NCBI RefSeq assembly: GCF_932294415.1
Contig: NC_065544.1
Span: forward strand, 13,181,351-13,245,350
Direction of reading: 5' to 3'
DNA length: 64,000 nt
Origin: Quercus robur
Lineage: Eukaryota > Streptophyta > Magnoliopsida > Fagales > Fagaceae
This document shows positions 35,098 through 53,550 of the stretch, one piece after another. The notes under the pieces are model-generated. The model did no database searches, was not told the DNA's origin, and worked only from the letters and a program-made list of their open reading frames with translations. The translations under genes were made by a program, and so were the position numbers. Each line of letters begins with the position of its first letter. Position 1 is the stretch's first letter.

Positions 35098-35963
35098 TAA
35101 ATTTTATTAATCAAAAGAAAAGAGAAGGGAAACTGGGCCTTTTGCCATCTCCCAAAATGAGAGCACCCAAAACACAAGATCTAAAATGGGGATAGGTCCA
35201 CACAGAACACCTGATACAATCAAGAGCCAATTGTACAAAACTATGGACTGCAAAATTTGAGTCTCTACTTCCAATAGAAACATTCCAGCAAGAAAAGGCA
35301 TCAAGGAACAGCAAAATATCAATATCAATTATCAACCCAAACCAAAGCCCGAAAGTGGTTTTTGTGACACCAATTTTTTATTCACCAAAGACCCAAAGGA
35401 GAAAAAAAAGTAGGGGAGGGAAACAATGTGACCATCAAATCTCAGTCACATTTTTAAAGCAAAATTTCTTTGAGGATGATCCAAGACCCCATCCCCCAAA
35501 TCAGCAAATCCCACCCTCCACCCTTTCCCAAAAATAAAGAATAAAAAAATTGAAAAAGAAAAAGGAAATAGTGGCTTGAAATGAAACATTGAACTTATTA
35601 ATCTCATGAGATTACTAGTGATAATAATTGGTCTTTTGCTAGTATACTTTTCCACCTAAAAAAATACTTCATGTCAAGGACAACTTGATGAAAACCTCCA
35701 ATAAGAAATGATAAAATGTGTTGAGATAAATGAGTGAGTTAGATGCTTTGAAGCGCATGATAAAAGGAAGAGAAGACAGTGGATTATCAAGTAAGCATAT
35801 CCCATGTCCCCATTTATCCCATTACAAATGGAGCACTCAAACTACTCTTTGGCTTTGTCTTTGCCTTCAATATGTTTGTTCCTCTGTGTTTGTGTTGTGT
35901 GTGCTCTCCATCTTTTCCATCTCTAGCTCTTTAAATTCCCACACATCTCATCACTCTCTTCAT
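33945..35963. other. Gene-free stretch upstream of the ATL gene
   Basis: AT-rich, with TA microsatellites (34776-34812 and 35056-35093). The last ~150 bases before 35964 are CT-rich and probably the 5' leader of the ATL gene. The same frame is open upstream to 35730, but that segment has no ATL similarity. Confidence 0.5.
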
Positions 35964-36455
35964 ATGGCTCAAACTTATCCTCCTACACTTAGTCCAACCA
36001 TGAGCACAACTTGTCACGATGAACCTTATGAACCAGCCATCGATTTCAACATTATGGTGATTGTTGCAGCAATTTTATGTGCCTTTGTTTGTGCTCTTGG
36101 CCTTAACTCTACGTTACAATGTGTGTTTCGATGTGCCCTCACCGAGCCAGTCCATTGGGTTGCCTCTCGTAGACTAAATTCAGGGTTAAAGAAGAAAGAA
36201 ATGGTGGCTTTGCCAACTTCTGTTTATGCCAATTCAGGCTCTCCATCATCATCACCATCATCAGCTTCAGGTTGTGCAATTTGCCTAATGGACTTCAAGG
36301 ATGGTGACAATATAAGGGTCCTGCCCAAGTGCAACCATAGATTTCATGTCGTATGCATTGATAAGTGGCTGCTCTCTCACTCTTCTTGCCCTACTTGCCG
36401 GCATCGGCTTAAGTCCAGTGACTGCATGCCCCCTTTAGAGATTGCCACAGCCTAG
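35964..36455 (+). CDS. ATL-family RING-H2 finger E3 ubiquitin ligase
   Basis: The predicted role is a membrane-anchored RING-type E3 that recruits an E2 and ubiquitinates unknown targets; ATL genes often respond to elicitors or stress. It is intronless, 163 aa, normal for small ATLs. One transmembrane helix (about 29-48, FNIMVIVAAILCAFVCALGL) is followed by the GLD-like motif GLKKKEMVALP (74-84), a Ser-rich linker and a RING-H2 domain. Its ligands are C104, C107, C123, H125, H128, C131, C142 and C145, in CAICLMDF, CNHRFHVVCIDKWL and CPTCRHRL. The frame is open back to 35730, but I chose Met at 35964 because upstream residues look like translated leader and ATLs start shortly before the TM helix. 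It resembles the ATL72/73/78/80 group. The stop codon lies in a SINE target-site duplication. Confidence 0.93.
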   Translation: MAQTYPPTLSPTMSTTCHDEPYEPAIDFNIMVIVAAILCAFVCALGLNSTLQCVFRCALTEPVHWVASRRLNSGLKKKEMVALPTSVYANSGSPSSSPSSASGCAICLMDFKDGDNIRVLPKCNHRFHVVCIDKWLLSHSSCPTCRHRLKSSDCMPPLEIATA

Positions 36456-36462
36456 TGAACTT

Positions 36463-36557
36463 TTTTTTTTTTTCCTGCTAGGATTTGAAGTTGCAAACCC
36501 CTGATATTAGGTACTGCAAAGGGTACTAATTCCACTGAGTTATCACTTGGAACTCAT
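36463..36557 (-). mobile_element. Short tRNA-derived SINE at the ATL stop codon
   Basis: Flanked by AGCCTAGTGAACTT (36449-36462) and AGCCTAGTATACTT (36558-36571), a 14-bp TSD with two mismatches. The minus strand shows an A-box-like GATAACTCAGTGG, a B-box-like ACTTCAAATCC and a poly-A end (poly-T at 36461-36473). About 95 bp, so essentially a tRNA-like unit. It belongs to a different SINE family from the one at 14186. Confidence 0.8.
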
Positions 36558-36571
36558 AGCCTAGTATACTT

Positions 36572-36848
36572 ATATATATTTTGTGCTATTTGTCTCTTCA
36601 ATTAGGGTTTTTGTAACTTTTTTTTTTCTTTTTAATTTTGTCATAGGCTTCATAGAGATTGTCTGTACCGGCCTTGTTAGTAGCTAGAAATGGCCTGAGT
36701 CCTCTTGTGATGTTTCTTTTATATTATATATTCCATAAAATTATATATTAGACTCAACCTTCTAATTATCATTATCAGTTGTAATTTCTCTCCTACTCTT
36801 CTAAATAGGATCCTTTCCATTTTATTTGGAAGGGACAGAATCTATTTT

Positions 36849-36882
<34 letters not shown>

Positions 36883-38608
36883 ATAGTGATATTGGATAGA
36901 CATTTAAATTTATAGTGTTTAATTTGAACCATGAATATATCAATTCCAAATGAAAATGATATGCCTATATAAATAATGCTTTGGATTCTCTTTTGATGTT
37001 GACTTGTTGGGGGGAACTATATACCCAAGATTATACTTCATATGGTTTCAAAGAATTTGAAGGAGACGTGGTCTCTTTATTTTCTTTTATCTTGTTTTTT
37101 ATTGGACATATTTCTGTTTTTTTTTTTTTTTTTTTTTTTTTGAAAATTTATAATCAATTGAAATAATCTTTTTGATCTATTTAATTGCTTATAACAAACA
37201 AAAAAAAAAAAAATCAAGGCAATAATTGGTGTTATAGCATTATGTTGACTAAAGCATATGGGTAACAATCTAAAAGTTGTCTCATAGTTGCAAAGTGGGA
37301 TTGTACAATTTGTTGCAAAATGTGTTATTATGGAAGACACCACTACCATCATTCTCAAGGACAATCAGTTGCACGGCCACGGAAGTCCATTTGGGTTAAA
37401 GGACCCAAATTGAGGCCAATGAAAATTTGATCTAGTCTATTTTCTTTTCTTTTCTTTTTCTCGATGGAAAAAATCACTATATAATCCACATTGTACATGG
37501 CGAGAGTGTGATGAACGAACCCTAATTCTCAGCACCCGTGAAAAACAAAAATATAGAAAAAAACGCAAAGATCTCTATTTCTAGTTTTGGACTAGCATCA
37601 TCCTCAACCTCATCCTCATACTTGAGATCTTGAAATCAAATCCAAGAACATGGAAAATGTTGGAACATACTAGATTAGGTTAGGCTGCCTTTGAGTTCTT
37701 TTATTGCTTGACAAGAAATAATTGACACCATTGAATATGCAGCATCCACTTGATGATGTGAGTGCAAATAATAGACGTTGGTGGAATATAGGTACCCTAC
37801 ATGTTTCCTCGTAGGCATTATGAATTCAGTTGTTTCCTAGTTAAATGTTATAATTTGTGGTTGAAGAATATCAAGATTCAAGAAAGTATTTCCACATGGG
37901 TAAATAGAACTAATTATTTTTTATAAAACCTATAATTTAGTTATGCCTCATTAATTCTTTTAGTTTCACACTTATAATTTTATTTTTTTTCAAAAGTTTG
38001 TCAGATTGACGACATTATCAGGAACACTAACTCTTTGAATAAAAGAACTACATGTCTATGAACATTAAAACAAAAACAAACAAACAAACCATTTTTTGGG
38101 TTCACATGTATAATTGGAACAGAAAAATAGACTTGATGTAATTTATAAGTCCAATTCTAATGTTGAGAAAGCTGAAATAATTTTACTTGTAGTTACTAGT
38201 CACATAGTAAGATATCATAATCTTGATCAAGGACAATTCTACGTTAACCACCACACCCTTCCCCAAAAATTAATCTATATTATAATTGTATAATAAATAT
38301 TTAAAGTCTTGAAAAACCTTTTGATATAAAACTTTTTTTAAAATATTATTTTTGATGTTTCATGCAATTAAAACTCTTTCGTAAACAAATTATTTTTCCT
38401 AATATAGAATATTATCAAAATTGGGATTTGAAAAAAAGAAGATATTTTTCTAAGGGACTCCTTGATTTTTAGGATTTTAGAAAAGTTGATTTCCATTTGA
38501 TAGATGATTGGTTTGAAATGTGTTAAGAAAATTTTATTTTATTTTTGTATATTCTCTTATTCATATTTTATTAACATGGAGTATATGCCAATATTATTTC
38601 CCATTATA
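36572..38608. other. Gene-free stretch downstream of the ATL gene
   Basis: AT-rich with long poly-T runs (36851-36878 and 37119-37141). No gene, RNA or delimited element recognised. Confidence 0.55.
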
Positions 38609-39006
38609 ACAAAGTTTGACTACAAATTTGGTTAATTATAACTAATGGTTATAACCCCATTCAATATCATTTTATTGGATATGAATTTTGACAAATCCAC
38701 CATTAGATTGCATTTTCTTCTTATATACTCTATGCTTGCAAAACTTTCAGAAGATAAAAAAATTAATAGTTATGTGATCAATTAAAAGTTTATATTTTAA
38801 GTTTTTATAATCTAAAATTATGCACAAAAAATAATTATATGGATCAAATTGTAAATAACATCCAATTTGTATGAAATTTGACATGCGTATTAAAAACATA
38901 AAGAACATGTAATCCAACCGTTAGATTTTCAAAATATATAATAATGTTAATTTTTTAGTGGGAATCATAACTATTAATTACAATTAAGTTTGTAACTAAA
39001 CTTTTT
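38609..39006. mobile_element. MITE with inverted ends
   Basis: Left end AAAGTTTGACTACAAATTTG and right end, other strand, AAAGTTTAGTTACAAACTTA are imperfect terminal inverted repeats extending through TAACTAATGGTTAT-type sequence. About 400 bp, non-coding. A diverged relative occurs at about 51670-52015 (shared TTTGTAACTAAACTTT and ATGTAATCCAA blocks). Confidence 0.65.
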
Positions 39007-40199
39007 CCTTTTTATTTATAAATTTATTCTTGAATTTTGGTAACTATTTAATTCTTGAACAGTGAATGTGAATAGAATAATGCAATTCTAGAGGTTAAAT
39101 AAAAGTTAAGCAAAACAGTTCTCTATTATTCGTGAATCCAACGATAACACTAATAAAACAACACAAGTTCAATGTTGAAGTAATATTGAAACAATACACA
39201 TTCGGAGGTAGAGAAACAGTAATTTATCAACCATTTCTAATGTCAAAAACAGTTTATGAGTCCAGTGGTAAAAAAAGCAGTAAAGCAATACAAATTCCAC
39301 AACAAAAATGGTTTCGAGTTCAACAACAAAATGATAGCAAAATAATACAAGTTCAGTGGGAAGAATAATTGTGAATCTAGTGGTTATAAAACAAGAAACT
39401 ATTATGAGTTCATACATAAAGCTTCAAAAGATTAGGGTTAATCCTCTAATTAATCAACAACCGAAGGAATTTGGGCTCTTCCTTCATGAATAACTTTCAT
39501 TACTTGAAGGGTCTTTTTAGTGCAGTGTAGTTAAATGAAGTAGAGTGAAGATGGTTTCCTTTGTATATGAGTCAAGAAGGGATTAAAGATAGTAACTAAT
39601 GACCTAAGTGTGGTGTGACTTGTGAGAGTTGATTGTATGCTTGTATGAATATTTGAAATGTTCTCTCTTTTCGTGTTTCCCTTGTCTTCCTTTTTGCTTA
39701 GAGAGCTTTAGTTGAAAATGAGAAAATATGGAAAAGTGGGATAAGAAGGTGTCGTGTGGGGAAGGTTTAGGTTTTTTGGATAGTGAGCCTTATTGCTGAC
39801 TTTGGTCTTTGGGTAAAAAGGCAAGTTAATAAAGTTTGGTTTGCTTGGTCTAACTTTCAAAAGTTTTTAAGTATTTTTTACCTTACATACAAATCAATAC
39901 CACTTCCAAAACCATTCACACAAGTTTTGCCTTTTACCATACATATGTTATCACGAGCTATTTCCAACACGCAACTGCTTTTCTTTGCTCAAAGCAGGTA
40001 TGCATATACTAATCTTCTTTGCTCAAACCAGATATGCATATACTAATTACTGAACATGAAAGATCCAGGCTAGCCTTTAACTGGTTTCCAAGATTAAGTC
40101 TATCCCGTATCTGCCAGGAAGATCACCCGAGTGGAGGTTAATATAAACTACCATGCTTTTGACACCATGAACAAAATCAGCGCCCCATAAAAGAGCAAC
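39007..40199. other. Gene-free stretch downstream of the CCT gene
   Basis: No gene supported. The part next to 40200 should be the 3' UTR of the minus-strand cytidylyltransferase gene. Confidence 0.5.
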
Positions 40200-47089
<6,890 letters not shown>

Positions 47090-47116
<27 letters not shown>

Positions 47117-47117
47117 A
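47090..47117. repeat. (CT)n tract in CCT 5' leader
   Basis: A CT run three bases upstream of the start codon (GA on the coding strand). Such GA/CT tracts are common in plant 5' UTRs and core promoters. Confidence 0.9.
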
Positions 47118-47479
47118 GAAGAAGAAAGAAGAAGGTTGTGTAATGCGAGTAATTGTTTTAGCGTTAGAATTGAACTGGCTTGTTAATTTGGGTTATGCTT
47201 TGCTTGCGTTTAAGGCAAAAAAATAAAAAAAAAGTATATCCAACACAAGATTTTTTCGTCTATGATTATTTGACGACTACTAGTAGTCTATTTCTTCTAT
47301 TTTCTAGTCTACTAATCCTTTTATAACTCTACTAATTTCCTAGTTTTGTACGGCCCCTTTTTCGTCTATTGGATCCCCTTTTTATTTCCCCCAAAAAAAA
47401 AAAAAAAAAAAAAAAAGGCCCATCTGCAGCTTCCTACCTAGTACCTTCCACCTAACTATGGTTTTATTTTAAAAACTAA

Positions 47480-47615
47480 GGGCATTTGGTAGTCCATTTT
47501 GAGCAATCTTTTGAGTATTTCAAATACACTAACATTTTTTCACATATTTTTTCATTTATATATATATCAAAAACACTTAAATAATATTACTCAAACTCCT
47601 CTATCAAACACCCCC
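47480..47615. mobile_element. MITE upstream of CCT
   Basis: The left end GGGCATTTGGTAGTCCATTT and right end CTCTATCAAACACCCCC are imperfect inverted repeats that continue inwards (TTTTGAGCAATCTTTTGAG against CTCAAACTCC). 136 bp, non-coding, about 400 bp upstream of the CCT start codon. TSD not clear. Confidence 0.6.
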
Positions 47616-47836
47616 TAAAACAGCCAAAGATTCGAAATTATATTCAGTTTTGGATTTTACTAGTTTTTGACTTGACTTATATCGGATTATTTAAGGGTTC
47701 GATTTTCGATTGGACCGGTCGGTTTAATCAGTTTTTTTAACATGTGGGATTACTTTACTCATCATTCAAAGAGATGGTATAATCGTAGGAAGTTTTTGCT
47801 CTCAATCATCTTTGAAAGCTAACGCTTAAAGTTATG

Positions 47837-48006
47837 GTGGGTTCTAGTTAGCTCAACTGGTAAAATCTCTGATGGTTGTATAAGAGATTTGGGGTTCAAT
47901 CCCCGCTTACACCAAAAACTGATTGGTATCTTGGTTTGATGATAAAGAGCTACCATCAGAAGCGAACGCCATAAGTTGAAACTCTCTCCAAAAAAAAAAA
48001 AAAAAA
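47837..48006 (+). mobile_element. tRNA-derived SINE, well preserved, with 15-bp TSD
   Basis: Flanked by ACGCTTAAAGTTATG (47822-47836) and ACGCTTAGAGTTATG (48007-48021). Starts GTGGGTTCTAGTTAGCTCAA (A box TTAGCTCAACTGG), B box GGGTTCAATCCCC, then ACACCAAAAACTGATTGG and a 17-A tail. It is the best preserved of at least four family members in the window and can serve as the reference copy. Confidence 0.92.
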
Positions 48007-48494
48007 ACGCTTAGAGTTATGAGTTTGAATAGTAACTAGTCGCTAACCCGTGCTATGCACTGGAACCTACATATTTGTAAGGTAGACTAAAATAATTTTA
48101 TAAAGTCTTAAATTGATTAAAAAACTACACCATTACATAATTTGTTATTGTATGACTTCAATTTGTGTTATAATTTGATGAAAAAACCATTACTTGAACG
48201 TGCAATGACTTATAAAAAATTTGTCAGACAATTTCAGATACAGCAAAAAAAAACTCAAAAATTCAAATATTAAAACTTCTAAAAGACCAAAAAATATTAA
48301 AGAATCAAATGATTCACTGCTTAGAAATTATTGAAACAAAACAAAATATATATGACTAAAAAATAGAAAAATAGAAGAAAAAGATTGGGTTACATTCAAA
48401 AGAATAATCCATGGTTATAGGTTTGCACCCTATCATAAAATATCACATTAGTGAAGTAGAGAGATAATAATAATAATAATAATAACATCAATGT

Positions 48495-48680
48495 TTGAGT
48501 TTGAGTTTAAATTGGACTTGATAGAGAGATAGAGTTTCACTCCTTGTTAAGTTTGGATTAAACAAAAATAATTTTGTTTAAAAAAAAATGATGAGTTTGA
48601 GTTTAAGTTGGACTTTTTAGAGGGATAGAGTTTCACTCTTTGTTAAGTTTGGACTAAACAAAAATAATCTTATTTAAATA
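48495..48680. repeat. Two-copy tandem duplication, about 95 bp
   Basis: Blocks GATAGAGTTTCACTC and AACAAAAATAAT recur in the same order about 95 bp apart with moderate divergence. Confidence 0.7.
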
Positions 48681-49309
48681 TTGTGAGAGTTTCAAAAACT
48701 TCTGATATATATATTTTCTTCTCTTTCTCTATATTGTGGTCACAATACCCATATATATCAGTCCCTCCATCTTCTTCTTCCTTAGAATTATTGTTCATTG
48801 CGGCTGTGGGGTTGGTTTGTAGAGGTAATTGGTAAGTGTTCAAGATTTTGTCTTTTAGCTCACCCTTTCTCTTGTTGATTTGTCCGCAGGAGTATTTATC
48901 ATTCTTGGAAAAAGTTTTAGTAGGGGAGTGGGTTCTACGGTGATATATAGTGGGCTTGATGGGATTAAGGGAGACATAGCAATTGTTGGGATTGGAATCA
49001 TGTTGTGAATAGGAAAAAAAGAGTTTGGGTTTGTCGATTTGTGGGTTTGTGGGTTTTCATTGAGGAATCTTTGGGTTTTTAGATTAGATGCGATGCGATA
49101 CTTTGCCGTTGGTTTGCCATGGGTCTGATCGAGGAGGAGCTGGTAGAAGAGGAAGCAGGGAAGAGATGACAGAGCATTATGAAAGGGAAAGGCAAAGCAT
49201 CGGGAGGTAGACATCGTTAAAGGGTGTCTTTTATTATGTTTTTTTTTTTATGTTTTTTTTTTAATATTATATTAACATGAAAAATTGTGGGAGTTTCAAA
49301 AACTTCGAT

Positions 49310-49340
<31 letters not shown>

Positions 49341-51018
49341 ATATGTCTCACTAGTTCTTGGGTGGTCCCATACTATGCATAACATGATTTAAGTGGCCTG
49401 GAGGTTGGATAATAAACATAACTTTGACTGTAGACACTTTTTATTTTATTTTCTTTTCTTTCTTATCAAAAAATAAAAGAAAAAAAATATAAAAAATAAA
49501 AATAAAAGAAAAGAAAAAGCCACTGCCACGCTCTTTCCTTTTCCTTTTTTTTTTTTTTTATAATTTTTTTTTTAATCTTTTCATTCTTTATTTTAACATT
49601 TTAGCCTTTGTCGTATGATTTTCTTTTTCTTTTTTTTGCATTCAATTGGGGTTCAACTTTTCTTTATCTTTGCATTGTTTATTTTTTCTTTTTTAGCTTA
49701 TATCAAGTAATTGAATTTATCTTTTTTTTTTTTTTTCCTCTTCCTCTTCTTCAGTGCTCGTTGGAGAGAATTTATTTTCTCTTTTTTTTTTTTATAATTT
49801 TATTTTACTTTTCTTTTCTCAAGAATCTTTTTGTTTGATTCTTCGTCTAGTGGCCGCAAAATAGAGGAAATTTTGGGTTTGACTTTTGTTTGTTCCGTCA
49901 TGGGGGCTTGAAACTGTCTTTTAGGCTTGACCCTGTATATATTTTGGTTTGAACTTTGAACCTCTGATGGAAAATCTATGTACTGGAATATGGGCTTTCA
50001 AGGAAGACGGGCTAAATTGTTAAGTAAGTGCACGTTTTCGCTGAAAACTTATACGAAAAGATTTTACCGTTGTGTTTTTAGTGGGTCCCTAGTAATGTTC
50101 ATGAAACCCGGCATATACTTTTTTTCAAAATAAAAAAACTTTAAAACTGGATTTCATGCACAATTCACATATTTAAAAATTATTTTGTTACAATATTTTT
50201 AATTTTTAATTTTTAACAATAAACAATATCTAAACAAACCTTCAAATGTCAGTCAAACATGGGATAAGGGGTCCGACCTCCATAGGGAAATGTCACGTGG
50301 CCTTGAAACTAAAATGGTTGCTTTCACTTTACTCAAAAAAAAAAAAAAAAAAATGGTTGCTTTCACTTTCACATCACACCTAGTTACCATGAAGGCAAGG
50401 CAATATCAGATGTGCCTCCCACATTACCTAAGAAAACTATCACCAGATTTTGGGGAGGGACAGATTCCCAAAGCTTGAGACAAGTATACGGTTAGGTTTG
50501 GGAATGGGGGGCAACTGATGGGTACCCTCATAAATTCCAAAAAAACAACTGTTTGAGATATATTATATATTAGCCTAATAATATAGTCTCAAGTTCAATT
50601 CTATTTTGTATACAAATCAAGTCTTCTATTAAGGTTTAACCTTAGGTTTGTTGACTTAAAGATAGGATAGGAGAGTATAAATAGAAAACTTGATTTGTAC
50701 TAGAAGTCTATTTATACTTGTACTAGAGATCATAGACCCTATGTTTGTTGACTTAAACATAGGATAGGAGAGTACTCATTCGACATAAACAACTTATAAT
50801 ATCTTATGAAAGTTGGATTCTAAAACTAGAAGATGCACATGTGTCCTTCTATCAAAGCTAATTACAAATTACAATGACATGTGCCACCATACCTATTCAT
50901 TAAAGAAGTGAATGTTGAATTTATACAATACAATAATACACATCCTTTTGCCTTACAAAAAACTGCTAATTTAATTGCAATGTATTGTTCTTTGGTATTA
51001 CACTTCAATTTGTTGTTT

Positions 51019-51038
51019 GGGGGGGGGGGGGGGGGGGG
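51019..51038. repeat. Poly-G run
   Basis: About 20 consecutive G's, unusual in this AT-rich window. Its exact length is prone to sequencing error. Confidence 0.85.
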
Positions 51039-51556
51039 AAGCAAAAAAGATTTAAGTGTTACACTATGACAGGAGCATTAAAAGACATTGCAATTACAAC
51101 GCAAAAAATTGGAAACATTTGGCAGCAATAAATCAGTTGTCCATAAGTGTAGCAATTATAAAATTCAAGTGGAAAAAAAAAATGCAATTAATACAACATA
51201 AATGGAAAGACGACGCAGTTACAATGCTCATTTTTTTTTTTTTTTTTACAAGATAGAAATTCTACTCTAATTTAATCTAAGTATATATGTGTGTGAAACT
51301 CTTTTCTGAATACTTGAACCCCGTTCCTTGTCCCCTTACACCCCACAAGCACTTATACTTGTGGAGTGACCATTGTGTCAAGGGTGCATAATAGTACAAT
51401 GCTCAAAATTGGAAGAAAGGTTGTCTATGTCCATGACCATTACGATTCAAGTGACAAAAAAAAAAAAAAAACTTAAATGGATTCTATTAACCCACCTTTG
51501 ATTTTGTTCTCTCATTTTTTTTCATCTACAATTTTTTTTTATTCAATCTACATATT

Positions 51557-52132
51557 TAGTTATTGCACTCATATGATTAATTAGCCGTTACATTTCCTTC
51601 AACTCTCAAAATGTGCACGCCTTATCCTCTTCCCATATCATTAATAAAACTGAAAACAATATAAACTATAAAGTTTAAAATAAACATTATTATATATTTT
51701 GAAAATTTAACCGTTGAATTGCATATTCTTTATACTCTTAATACACATGTCAAATTTTGTATTAATCGGATATTGTTTACTATATGATCTATAAACTTAT
51801 ATTTTATGTATAATTTTAAACTATAAAAACTTGCAATTTAAACAATTTAATGATGACATAACTATTGATATATAATTTTTTAGAAATTTTGCAAGTATGG
51901 AGAATATAAGAAGAAGATGTAATCCAATGATGAATTTTTCAAAATTACCTCCATTAAAAAGATATTGAGTAAGATTGTAGTCTTAGGTTACAATCAATTT
52001 TGTAACTAAACTTTGTTATCTAGTTATTACACTCATATGATTAATTAGCCGTTACATTTCCTTCAACTCTCGAAATGTGCATGTCTTCTCCTCTTCCTAT
52101 ATCCTTAATAAAATTGAAAATAGTATAAATAT
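51557..52132. repeat. Direct repeats (about 112 bp) flanking a MITE-like segment
   Basis: 51557-51668 and 52021-52132 share GATTAATTAGCCGTTACATT and CTTCAACTCTC blocks with roughly 90% identity by eye. Between them is a segment related to the MITE at 38609-39006, ending TTTGTAACTAAACTTT. Confidence 0.65.
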
Positions 52133-52264
52133 CTAATTTCCATTCTGGCATATATTCAATGCTTCCTTCATCAACACCACAATAGAGAGCCATGGAAAAA
52201 TGGAGCTTGGAAATGAGATCTATGGCAGTCTATGGCTATATATGGCTTGGGAGATGCAAATATT

Positions 52265-52790
52265 GTAGGGAATTTAACCAAAATCCCAACTTGTGAGAAA
52301 CAAAAAAATAGAGAAAACACACGCCAAAGAAAGCAATCAAACGCACAAGATAATATTTACGTGGTTCGGTAATTTGCCTATGCTCACGGAGTTGCAAAGA
52401 TTTTACTATTATCAGGGAAAAAGAAATACAAGGTGCAACTACAAGATTTTTTCACACTCACAAAAACATGGCAACAACCCTATAAAAACTGTAATCACCA
52501 AAGTCGGTTCCACAATGGGCTAAACAGGCCAAAAATAATTTCTCGGGGGCGTTGCCCTCGAATCCCCAAGAGACTTGTCCATGAGTGCTCTAGCTTGGGC
52601 CTATCAACCTAAGCTTTCGCTTAATGGACTAAGCCTCAATAAATCTCCTATTAAAAACCACACAATATTATTCGAGTCGAGTTGAGTTGTCACACCAAAT
52701 CAAACAAAACTAGGCTCCACAAAACTCAATAAATATTTGTAGAAAACATCTAGAAGCTCTTGGTAGATATGTAGAGAATTGATGTGGTGT
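52265..52790. repeat. Possible LTR fragment 5' of the copia element
   Basis: The motif ATTTACGTGGTTCGGTAATT with neighbouring GCCTATGCTCACGGAG is a sequence commonly seen in plant retrotransposon LTRs. No ends, TSD or coding region could be set, so the call is tentative. The copia element at 52797 inserted next to it. Confidence 0.35.
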
Positions 52791-52796
52791 TCAATT

Positions 52797-53017
52797 TGTT
52801 AGCATATAATAATGATAAGTGATCACACCATAATATGGTGCACCCTCACCTATATAATAACACCCACTTGGTAGATGGTGTTGTTTCACCAATCAACAGA
52901 AAAGAATTAATTAAGCGTTAAAATTAGTTATTTATAGAAGTTGTGTGTCTTTTAGATAAGATGAATCTCTTGATAAATAGACATAATTTTATCACCATAC
53001 ATAATAAGGGCCTAACA
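52797..53017 (+). repeat. 5' LTR of the copia element
   Basis: 221 bp, TGTTAGC..CTAACA. It is about 108 bp shorter than the 3' LTR, lacking a central-to-distal segment. Confidence 0.93.
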
Positions 53018-53018
53018 A

Positions 53019-53031
53019 TGGTATCAGAGCC
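53019..53031 (+). other. Primer-binding site of the copia element
   Basis: TGGTATCAGAGCC, complementary to the 3' end of plant initiator tRNA-Met, one base after the 5' LTR. Confidence 0.9.
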
Positions 53032-53106
53032 AGGTTCCAAAGGGAAAAAAACACTCTTCCACCACCACCACCCTCACCCACAACCTATAATCACTCTATT
53101 GAATTA

Positions 53107-53550
53107 TTGAAGTTAATTTTTCGAACAATTCGTAGACAGGTATTAGGCTTAGTGACATCAGTGTCTTATTATAATTATCATCAAAACATTACCTATCCTG
53201 ATGAACCTCCGTTTTGGGTGAGAATTGGTGGTTTACCGTTCACTAGTGATATTCATCAAGTACATGAAGATTTTGTTCTTCAAGAAAAATATTGGGATTC
53301 TTATACTGAACAAGAAAAGATACAAGAAGAAACATTGAATCAATTGGAAATTGAGATCAACGATTTGGAAATTGAAAAAGAAGATGATACCCATTTTTGG
53401 ATTGATCTGGAGAATCCAGATCGACTTTATTTCAATATTGTAGTAACCCCATCTGAAAGTGATCCATTTAAAATTTCAAATTTGGTTGAGAAAACTACAA
53501 CATTTGGAGAAGTTGATGCTAAAAAATTTGTGTTAGGACCAGAGAAGTGA
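53107..53550 (+). pseudogene. Acidic frame upstream of gag in the copia element, unrecognised
   Basis: A 147-codon open stretch between the primer site and gag. Composition is protein-like and acidic, with DEPPFWVRIGGLPF and a Glu-rich, possibly coiled-coil segment (EKIQEETLNQLEIEINDLE). I do not recognise it as copia Gag, whose UBN2-like sequence lies further down (57297-57710). It is part of the element by position. It could be an extra ORF of this copia lineage or captured sequence. Treated as a fossil. Confidence 0.55.

Larger units (their letters stand above)
48022..51550. other. Gene-free repeat-rich stretch
   Basis: No gene supported. CGCTAACCCGTGCTATGCAC at 48041 resembles the ends seen at 9010-9030 and 62936-62955 (minus), a common plant repeat terminus. 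A roughly 95-bp tandem duplication lies at about 48495-48680 (GAGTTTGAGTTTAA..GGAC). About 50030-50245 is a diverged copy of the 6475/12287 MITE. The minus frame at 48855-49214 is open for 119 codons but lacks recognisable motifs. Confidence 0.5.

Noticed and set aside
35730-35963. Longer N terminus for the ATL protein
   Set aside because: The frame is open, but the sequence is CT-rich leader-like, shows no ATL similarity, and would place about 80 unusual residues before the membrane helix.
36463-36557. tRNA gene 3' of the ATL gene
   Set aside because: The tRNA-like boxes are degenerate, a poly-A tail is attached and a 14-bp TSD surrounds it, so it is a retroposed SINE.
47837-47930. Functional tRNA gene
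   Set aside because: A and B boxes are present, but the cloverleaf is not kept and the unit continues into a SINE body with poly-A and a TSD.
48855-49214. 119-codon minus-strand frame
   Set aside because: Ser/Pro/Thr-rich with no domain, promoter or conserved neighbours; it sits in repeat-rich DNA. Kept as unassigned only.
49608-49838. Hydrophobic Phe-rich frame as a membrane protein
   Set aside because: It is the translation of poly-T and CTTTT tracts.
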